Shown piece after piece: positions 56,223 through 64,000 of a stretch of 64,000 nucleotides of DNA. The position numbers and the translations under genes were made by a program. Source of the stretch: Platanthera guangdongensis (taxonomy: Eukaryota > Streptophyta > Magnoliopsida > Asparagales > Orchidaceae); assembly GCA_039583875.1 (NCBI GenBank), contig CM077162.1, positions 63,160,822 through 63,224,821 on the forward strand, in the 5' to 3' direction. The first letter of the stretch is position 1. Every line of letters starts with the position of its first letter. Under the pieces are notes generated by a model, which was given only the letters and a program-made list of their open reading frames with translations, was not told where the DNA came from and made no database searches.

Positions 56223-56924
56223 ATTTCTTCTGGTCATGATTGATTACTTCAAAAAGTGGCTGTAATTCAAATCCCTGGCCAAGATAACCTCCCAGGTAAT
56301 CCGTAATTTTCTTTGGCGAGAAATCATATGCCGGCATTGGTTACCTCGGGCCATAGTCACCGACAATGGGCCGTAATTTGCCAGTGAGGAATTCCTCAGC
56401 TTCTGCGGCAAACTTGGGATTGATCTTAGGTTTGCATCGGTCCACCATCCTCGGAGTAACGGGTGGGTGGAGGCAGAAAAAATATCATCGTGAACCTACT
56501 AAATAAGTAGGTGGAAAACCTAAAGGAGAATTGGGTAGAGCAGCTTCTGTCGGTTATTTGGGCCCTAAGAACCATGCCCAACACAGCCACAAGGGGGAAC
56601 CCCGTTTTGGCTTTCGCATGGCTTCAAGGTCATGCTTCCCGTAGAGTTTGAGGTCAAATCACCATGGGTAGTCATTGCAAGAGAAGGAGAAGAGGACTGG
56701 AGGATCGAAAATGAGGGCGAGATGTGAATCTCATTGGACCAGGTGGAGGAGCTTCGCGACATGGCCGTCGTTAGGCAAGGGGAAGTTAAATGTCGAATAG
56801 ACGAGTACTTCGACAACCATATACGTGTGAAAGAATTTGTAAAAGGGGATCTTGACTTGAAATATTTGGATGCGTCTGTAAGGTCTGCGCAGGTAGGAAA
56901 GCTCAATCCCAGTTGGGTCCCCGG
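56223..56924 (+). pseudogene. Decayed Tat integrase, right copy
   Basis: Same remnant as 1564-2265: DYFKKW, VTDNGP, LGIDLRFAS, HHPRSNG, then WSNEIH-frame noise and VGKLNPSWVPGGHYE. Slightly fewer stops near the end (56734-56988 open), but still not a gene. Confidence 0.85.
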
Positions 56925-57625
56925 TGGACATTATGAAATGTTGAGAAACTATGTCCCGGACTGTTACTGTTTTCAGGCTCGCACCTAGTTGGCAGGTCTG
57001 TTGGGCCCATGGTGGATCTTATGAAATGTTGAGAAACTAAGTCCCAAACTATTCCTACTGTTAGGCTCTCACCTAGCTGACAGGTCTGTTGGGAGCTAGG
57101 TGAACATTATGAAATGTTAAGAAACTATGTCTTGGACTATTCCCACTGTCAGACTGTCACATAGCTAGTAGGTCTATAGGGCCTCCGGTGTACCATATGA
57201 AATGTGGATAAACTAAGTCTCAGGTTGTTCCCGCTGTCAGACTCTCACCTAGCTAGCAGGTTTGTTGGGCCCCCAGTGGACATTATGAAATGTTGAGAAA
57301 TTAAATCACGGGTTATTACTGCTGTCAGGCTCTCACCTAGCTGGTAGGTCTGTTGGGCCCCCGATGGACATTATAAAATATTGAGAAACTATGTCCTGGG
57401 ATGTTCCCACTATCAGGCTCTCACCTAGTTTGCAGGTCTGTTGGGCCCCCAGCGGACATTATGAAAGGCTGAGAAACTAAGTCTCGGGCTGCTCCCACTG
57501 TCAGGCTCTAACCTAAATGGCAGGTCTGTTAGGACTCAGGTGGACATTGTGAAGGGTTGAGAGGCTAAATCTTGAGTCATTCTTGATATCAGGCTCTCAC
57601 ATAGCTGGCAGGTTTGTTGGGCCCT
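56925..57625 (+). repeat. ~87-bp hairpin tandem array, right copy
   Basis: Copy of 2266-2965 with independent substitutions. The unit at 57234-57259 reads CTGTCAG/CTAGCAG, a C-A mismatch where the left copy has a U-A pair. Confidence 0.85.
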
Positions 57626-58034
57626 TGGTGGGTATTGAAGGCTTCGAGGAGTAGTTGCTCCAAGAGAGACGATGTTTACTTAGAGGATAGGCCTCTCTCG
57701 GCATAACTCCCTTGGCCTTTCTCAGCATAACCCTCTTGGCACCACTCTCTCGGCAGAACTCTCTCGACATAGCTCTCTCGGCAAAACTCTCTTGGAATAG
57801 CTCTCTCGGCAGAACTCTCTCTGTAGGCCCTCCTCGGTAGGACCCTCTTGGTAGAGTTTGTGGAGATGAACTACTTAGCGAACCTGCCCCACTATATAAG
57901 GGGTCAAGGTTTTCTCCCCCTAGACATTGTTCACGAGCACGAGTTACGATTGACACCACAGTCACCACCTAAGAGCCTATGGTATGTGCGAATGAGCAAA
58001 AGAGTTTGTGAATGGATAAAAGCGAAAATATTAG
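57626..58034 (+). other. Tat remnant spacer, right copy
   Basis: Short CTCTCGGCAGAA repeats at about 57690-57850, then unique sequence to the ATTAG target site (58030-58034). Confidence 0.6.
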
Positions 58035-58577
58035 TGTAAAAAGAGCTAATTAAAGGAACATTTTATAACTCCAAAAAGATAGAAAATACACAGGTATGCC
58101 CCCTTATATATAGAAAAGGGGAGAGGAGAGAGAATACAATATGCGATGTGGGACTAAATACAAGCCGCGCGACTTATATGGCTTTACAAAGTCAAACCGC
58201 ACACTATACAAAGAACAACTGAAGATCACTCAGCAACAATAGATGGAAAACTGCCAGATTGCCAGATCAGACCACTAGGCTGTTGGAGCAGACCGCCAGA
58301 CAGCAACAGTGGGTTACCACTAGACCGTAGTTGTGGTAACCATCAAACTGCTTCTACGGCAAGCCACCAGACCGTAGTTGTGGCTAACCATCAGACTACT
58401 ACTACGACAAGCAAGCAAGCCGCTGTTGTGGCTAACTATCAGATCACTGGAGCAGCTAACCACCAAACTGTAGCTGTAGGTAGCCCTCAGACCGCATCTG
58501 CTAAGATAAACAACCAGACCGCATGGACAAACTGTCAGAACGCCCGGACTAGACTGCCAAACCGCCAAACTCTAACA
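58035..58577 (-). repeat. 3' LTR of right copia
   Basis: 543 bp, same boundaries and minisatellite (58250-58560) as 3373-3915. Inside it lies the purine tract, CTCCCCCTC on the plus strand. Confidence 0.9.
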
Positions 58578-59560
58578 CTCCCCCTCAAGCTGGAGCGTAT
58601 ATGTCAACCATGCCCAACTTGCTACAAACATCTGAAGCAGAAACTAGTTTCGTGAAGAAGTCTGCCAATTCTCTATCAGAAGTGAAAATAGGAGTACAGA
58701 TCTGATTCTTGAACACCTCTACCCTAACAAAATGGTAATCGACTTCAATGTGCTTTGTCCTTTCATGAAAGAGCGCCTTCTTTGATATGTAAATAGCGGC
58801 TTTGCTATCATAGAACATTGGAAGAGGATGATCATAGAATTCTCTCAAGTCAAGCATAAGTGCTCATAAGCACTTCAATTCACAGGTAGTTGAAGCCATG
58901 CTCCTATACTCAGCTTCAGTACTCGACCTTGAAACCACTGACTACTTCTTGCTTTTCCAGCTAACAAGTTTTCCTCATATAAAGGTGCAAAAACCTGATG
59001 TAGGCTTTCTATCTTCTTTGTTATCAGCATAGATGTCATCAGAATACGCATTAATCTTTAGATGACCATACTTCTGAAACAACAAGCCCTTCCATAGAGA
59101 CCCTTTCAAATACTCCAAGATTTTCATGGCAGAACATAGATGACACTCTCTAGGGATTTGCATAAACTGACTGACCTTCTCGACTACATAACAAATATTT
59201 GCTCTAGTAATAGTCAGATATATGAGTTTACCTACAAGTTTCCTGTATATAGTAAAATCTGGGAGAAGAGGGGAATCTTCAGTCCATCACTTATTATCAC
59301 CAACTTTCATCGGGCAACGAGTAGGTTTTGTGCCAAGAAGACCTGTTTCCTTTAAGAGATCTAGCGCATACTTTCACTATGAAAGAACCACAGAGTTCTT
59401 CCGTGAAATCTCAATTCCCAGAAAGTATTAGGGAGTTCTCACATTCTTGGTGACAAAATGTTGTCTAAGATGTCGTTTTGCTAGATCAATGCCATCTGTA
59501 TCATCACCAGTAAGAAGAATATCGTCAACGTAGACAGCAAGAACCACAAGACCATTAGTA
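58578..59560 (-). pseudogene. Copia RT C-terminus and RNase H, right copy
   Basis: RNase H is open for 90 residues at 58857-58585 (YDSKAAIYISKKALFHER, RTKHIEVDYHFVRVEV, ELADFFTKL). Upstream: EYLKGSLWKGLLF and the RT catalytic VYVDDILLTGDD at ~59500-59535. This copy keeps Tyr in YVDD (Phe in the left copy). Confidence 0.87.
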
Positions 59561-60540
59561 GTTTTTCAAATAAATAGAGAATGATTAGTAAAGCATTCGA
59601 TTGAACCCAATAAGAGAAACAACTCCACTAAACTTATCAACCCAAAACCGTGGACTCTTCTTTAAACCATAAATGGCCTTCCAAAGCGTGTATACCTGAG
59701 ACTCCCCCTGAGCAACATACCCTGGAGGTTGCTCCATGTAAACCACCTCTTTCAAATCACCATAGCGGAAGGCATTATTCATATCTAACTGAGTCATATC
59801 CTAGTCTCTAGTAACAACTATGGAGAAGAGAACACAGATAGTGATGATGCGAGCAACGGGAGAAAAAGTATGATAAAAGTCCACCCCATATATTTGAGTA
59901 AACCCTTTGGCAACGAGCCTTGCCTTATAGTGATCAACAGAACCATCCGGAAGATACTTAACAACAAAGACCCACCGACAATCAACCACATCAATACCCA
60001 GAGGTGGGGATACAAGAGTCCAAGTACCTATTTCATTTAATGTGTTCATTTATTCATCCATAGTTGCTTTACACTGAGGAATATCAAGAGCCTCTTGATA
60101 TATAGTCGATATGATAGTAGAAGAGATATCAAGAGCAAAGCGCTTGCCAACCAGGGATAGCTGAGCTTAAGAAAACCGGGCATCAATAGGATGCTCAGTG
60201 CATTGTCGAATGCCCTTCCACAGAGCAATGGGAAGATCAAGATCACTCCTGTCTAGAAGAGGCAATGCACTGTCAGAAGAAATAAGGGGCTCGGGAACAG
60301 GCATAAAAGACTACAAGGGCAAATAATTAGTATCAAGAGAAAGAGATGGGGCAACAGGAATAAATGTGGAAGTAACTGGTTCTGGTCGAGGTGCCGAGAT
60401 AATAGGCAGTAAGGAAGAAGTATCAGAGGATAAGAGAGAAGAGGTAGAAGAAAAATACGGTGTATCTTCAAAGAAAGTAACATCAGCTGAAACACATTGT
60501 TTGCATAGAAGATGATCATAGCAATGATATCCTTTCTGAG
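59561..60540 (-). pseudogene. Copia RT N-terminal part, right copy
   Basis: MNTLNEIGTWTLVSPP, KARLVAKGFTQIYGVDF, TFSPVARII (60049-59801), then MTQLDMNNAFRYGDLKEVVY and GLKKSPRFWVDKF (59797-59585). Continuous with the YVDD part. Stops occur between pieces. Confidence 0.87.
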
Positions 60541-61220
60541 TCAGACAATATCAAGGAATATGCATTTAACAAATGAGGATAACATTTGTCATGACCAGGA
60601 GAAGGTAAGTGAATAAATGTCATACACCCAAAAGTTTTAAGAGATAAAGGAAAAGGCTCGCCCTTAGGATACAAAATAGAAAATAGAGTCTTGCCTTGAA
60701 GAATAAACGAGGGAATACAGTTGTTGAGGTAGCAAGAAAGTAGAACATCATGACTCCAATTAGACCGAGAAACAATCATTTATAAGCAAAGACTGCGACC
60801 AACATTCAAGAGATAGCGATTCTTGCGATCAGCAACACCATTCTATTCATAGGTGTAGGGACAAGTAGTTTGATGAATCAAACCATGACTCGTACAAAAA
60901 TCAGGGAATTGGCAACTGACATATTCCTTGGCATTATCAGTACGATGAATCTCAATAGGCACACAAAATTGTGTGATCTCATTATAAAATACAGTAAACT
61001 CTGAGTACAGCTCAGAACGATCTTTCAAGAGATACACCTGGAGAAATCATCAATGAATATAACAAAGTACAAACATTCTCTACCAACAGTGGTAGTAGGG
61101 GAAGGACCTCAGATGTCAAAGTGAACAAGTTCAAAAGTACACGAAGAACTACGTCCCGTCCGTGCGGGGAAAGAAGAGTGATGATGTTTACCAAGCAGAC
61201 AATCTTCACAATTCAAAGGT
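60541..61220 (-). pseudogene. Copia integrase, right copy
   Basis: YLLKDRSELYSEF, IHRTDNAKEYVSCQF and then NGVADRKNRYLL with Asp instead of the catalytic Glu, preceded by TAG, both as in the left copy. A small deletion near 61035 removes the FIDDFSRCTW stretch frame. Confidence 0.85.
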
Positions 61221-61225
61221 AAATC

Positions 61226-63594
61226 TGAAAGTCTTGTTTTCAAGGCTAGCTTTACACTTAGAGGGGGGGTGGTGAATAGGTTTTTGTCTTTGTTTTAGTT
61301 TTCTAATCTATTTATTATATTACTGTGTCTATTGATTAGATTAGATCAGCTTTCAAGAACATTCACAGACGACACAACAAATTTATAGTGGTTCCCCAAT
61401 ATTGGGTACATCCACTATCCCTCTGCACCTATCTAACAGTGTGTTAGATTTGGCTCTCCCTCCAGAACTCAGCTACTTAATAGCTTACAACACCGATCTC
61501 GCATGACCATACACAGGTCACACAGACCAACAACTTAGGCACTAAGCCTACCCATGACATAAAGAACTATCACCTGGCTCAAAGCCATACACACAGGTCA
61601 CTAAGACCCAGCCTTTATAGTACAGGATTACACACCCCAGATTCACAAAGAATCTTTACAAAAAACAGAAATGAAGAATGTGATGTTTAGACAACAGAGC
61701 AAGCTCTGTGTCTCCTTCTTGGACTGAGCAGGTATCAGATCCAAGATATTGCTATTGTAGATAATATGTAGACAGTTAGATTCTTTATTCAAACAACTTC
61801 TTGTTTTTACTGCAGAACTTGTAGATCTGCTACCTCAAAATAGCTTCTGATTCTGCTGATGCAGATGGGGATTGCTTCACCTATCTCTTTCCTAGTAAGG
61901 TTCTCTGTACTGAACAACTTCTCCAAGCTCGACGAAAAATGGAGAGCAATAAGATGAAGTTCGACCGCACTTTTTGTTTTCAGAAAACATAGACAGGGAA
62001 TCGAATTATTGTACAGTCCTATTTGCTTCTTTTTATTCTCAAAAGGCCAATGTAGCAGTGAGTCCCACCACCAGGATTGATGGCCGAGATTTAGCCAATT
62101 CAGCCCATGCTTCCCATTAATTCTTGCTTCAACGACTCTTTGTTGTGAGTGGGCCCCACCACTTAATGATGAAATAATCCTTGGTAATTACAAAAGATAT
62201 CAACAGCTGGCCCCACCAATGTCTCTGGCACCATTTCCCCAACATTTGAATTTTGGTTGACTTTTGACTTTGCTGACGTTAGCATGACCCAGCATCTGTG
62301 GACTTAGCCAAAATTCAATCATTAGAACCAAAGGCGTTGAGTGAGTAGGTATCACTCAACGCCACAACACTTAGACAACATTATTTCTGTCTAGGTATTG
62401 AGCTCGACGAACGCTGAGCTCCGTTCGATGAACGACAATCTCAGTTCGACGAAAGCATAAAATCAGTTCGACGAATGCATAAAATTAGTTCGACGAATGC
62501 AAAAATCAATTCGACGAACTGCCGGCTCAGTTTGATGAACTTTGAGCTCTGGTCGACGAATCTGAGCTAGACAAAATCATAAAGTCAGTTCGATGAACTG
62601 TAGACTTAGCTCAATCTTTTATTAAACTCAGTTCGACGAACACCAGGCTCAGTTCGACGAACGTTGAGCTCAGGTCGACGAGGCTAAGTTCGACGAAAGC
62701 CAAGCTATCCATGCATTTGGACTTAGCCAAATTTTGCTTCAAGGCGTTGATAGCGTCGAGAGCATTGAGAGAGCTTGCCTTGCTCAACGCTTTTTGCCTT
62801 AGCAAAAATTTCTGTGCCTTGGCGTTGAGAGAGTAAGCTCTACTCAACGCCAAACAACTTAATGGAATTTCTGTTATCTGGCGTTGAGAGAGTAAGCTAC
62901 ACTCAACGCCTCTTGCCTTGGCGTTGAGAGAGTAAGCTCCACTCAACGCCACACTACTTAACAAAATTCTCTATTATCTACCATTGAGAGAGTAAGCTAC
63001 ACTCAACGCCTTTCGCCTTGGTGTTGAGAGAGTAAGCTCCACTCAATGCCAAAGTACTTAACAGAATTTTTTTGTTATCTGACCTTGAGTGAGTAAGCTA
63101 CACTCAACGCCTGTGGACTTAGTCAAATTTTTGTTTAACATTTCTGTGGAGTTTACTGGCATAAAAACACTTAATGCTTTGAGCTGTATGACGTTGAGTG
63201 AGCAGACCACACTCAACGCTTGTGGACTTGGCCACATTTTTAGCCAATTTTTCTATTCTTAGACTGACTCAGCCTGACTCATAGCCTTTTATTGTATGGC
63301 GTTGAGTGAGTAGAGTACACTCAATGTTTTTGTACTTAGCTATCTTTTTTGGATATCTTTCAGTTAGGCTGAGATAGTCTTAACGCGTATATGTTATATG
63401 GAGTTGAGTCAGTAGACTACACTCAAAGCTTTTGTACGTAGGCAAATTTCTCCTAGACAATATTGAATACATACCTCTGACGTTGAGTGAGCTTGCTCCA
63501 CTCAATGCCAGTGGACTTAGTCGATTTTTGTGGTATCAGAGGGAGGTTGTTGGACATAAGAAGTGGACATAAGAAGTGGTAGCTAGACGTAACA
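61226..63594 (-). mobile_element. Solo LTR in copia, right copy
   Basis: 2,369 bp. Perfect target duplication AAATC (61221-61225 and 63595-63599). Minus-strand TGTTACGTC start and CTTTCA end are both intact, which fixes the boundaries of the left copy. Dyads GTTGAG...CTCAAC at 62335-63510; TTCGACGAA palindromes at 62430-62700. Confidence 0.93.
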
Positions 63595-63599
63595 AAATC

Positions 63600-64000
63600 C
63601 TCTGGAGGCAGGTCTGGGAAAAGTTTGTGAATGAGGCAAGAAGGAGGATGGCCAAGACGATGATGCCACTGTTGAAGAGATGAAGAAGCAGATAGAGCAA
63701 TGACATGGTAAAGAAAAAAAAGGACACCACTCGCAGTCCCAGTAGCAATAGTAGCGTTTGAAACAAAATACAAGAAAGAACAAGTGGTGACAGTAAAAGT
63801 AACTATGCACTACAACTGTGTAAAGAAATCATGAATATATAGTAAGTTGTACTGAAAAGTGGGGACATAGAGAGTGTCCTCAAGCAACAAAGACGGAGTG
63901 AGGTGCATAGTTCCAACACCATGCACAGGTGCAAAAGTCCCATATGCAATAACAATAAGAGATACCCTGGGCTGGTCCGTGAAGGAGGAGAACAAACGAG
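63600..64000 (-). pseudogene. Copia GAG-pre-integrase and protease part, right copy
   Basis: LQQWHHRLGHPPSCLIHKL (63773-63600 region) and APVHGVGTMHLTPSLLLEDT (63995-63810). Same breaks as the left copy. Runs off the window. Confidence 0.85.

Larger units (their letters stand above)
54918..64000. repeat. Large duplication, right copy
   Basis: Colinear with 222-4901 plus 18583-23024; see that entry. It preserves the uninterrupted TRIM target site (GTAGT once, near 59556) and the clean solo-LTR boundaries. It runs off the window. Confidence 0.9.
58035..64000 (-). mobile_element. Ty1/copia element, right copy (5' end off window)
   Basis: Same element as 3373-24278 but without the TRIM and Tat. 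It carries the solo LTR at 61226-63594. Only the 3' LTR (minus-strand sense) is in the window. Confidence 0.9.

Noticed and set aside
59585..59797. Recent functional copia RT
   Set aside because: The piece reads well but is cut by stops on both sides and the same element lacks gag and catalytic residues.

Overview
This window is plant nuclear DNA made almost entirely of nested LTR retrotransposons. I see no host gene, tRNA, rRNA or CRISPR array. The evidence is the set of angiosperm lineages present: a Ty3/gypsy Tat element with two RNase H domains and antisense genes, a gypsy chromovirus of Tekay/Del type with LTRs of about 5 kb, Ty1/copia elements with initiator-Met-tRNA-type primer sites, a TRIM, and a tRNA-headed SINE-like palindrome. 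This suggests intergenic DNA of a flowering plant with a large genome. The sequence does not let me name the species.

Layout, left to right. 1-221 is unassigned. 222-1563 is the end of a dyad-rich LTR (family 'C'). 1564-3372 is a decayed Tat remnant (integrase, then a hairpin tandem array). A minus-strand copia element (3373-24278, LTRs 3373-3915 and 23745-24278) sits in that remnant, which resumes at 24279-25412 as a piece of the Tat antisense gene. The copia carries two insertions: a solo LTR (20259-22618, target duplication GATTT in the sister copy) and an inverted multimeric TRIM (4902-18582, target duplication GTAGT). Inside the TRIM lies a young 12.6-kb Tat element (5357-18001, target duplication GCGAT).

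25413-46332 is a minus-strand chromovirus array, LTR-internal-LTR-internal-LTR. Its LTRs are 5.07 and 5.14 kb, and the third is truncated at 46332. It directly abuts a truncated 5' LTR of a plus-strand copia-like element C (46333-56222). C keeps a gag remnant and an acidic extra ORF but has no recognisable polymerase. It also contains a 466-bp palindrome built from two head-to-head SINE-like arms. From 54918 to the window end the sequence repeats the order of 222-4901 plus 18583-23024, so the LTR end, Tat remnant, copia and solo LTR are duplicated about 54.7 kb apart. The TRIM and the young Tat occur only in the left copy and so came later.

Nearly all polyprotein genes are broken by stops and frameshifts. 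The least decayed and most interesting part is the 3' half of the young Tat element. It has two antisense genes, each with its own TATA box and phase-consistent small introns. One reads through three exons without a stop (285 aa). The other has a single in-frame stop, and one of its introns is conserved in the old remnant. Between the convergent pol and antisense units lies an array of 18 CTGCCAG/CTGGCAG hairpins. The same hairpin recurs in the old Tat remnant, and one outlying copy shows a compensatory base-pair change.
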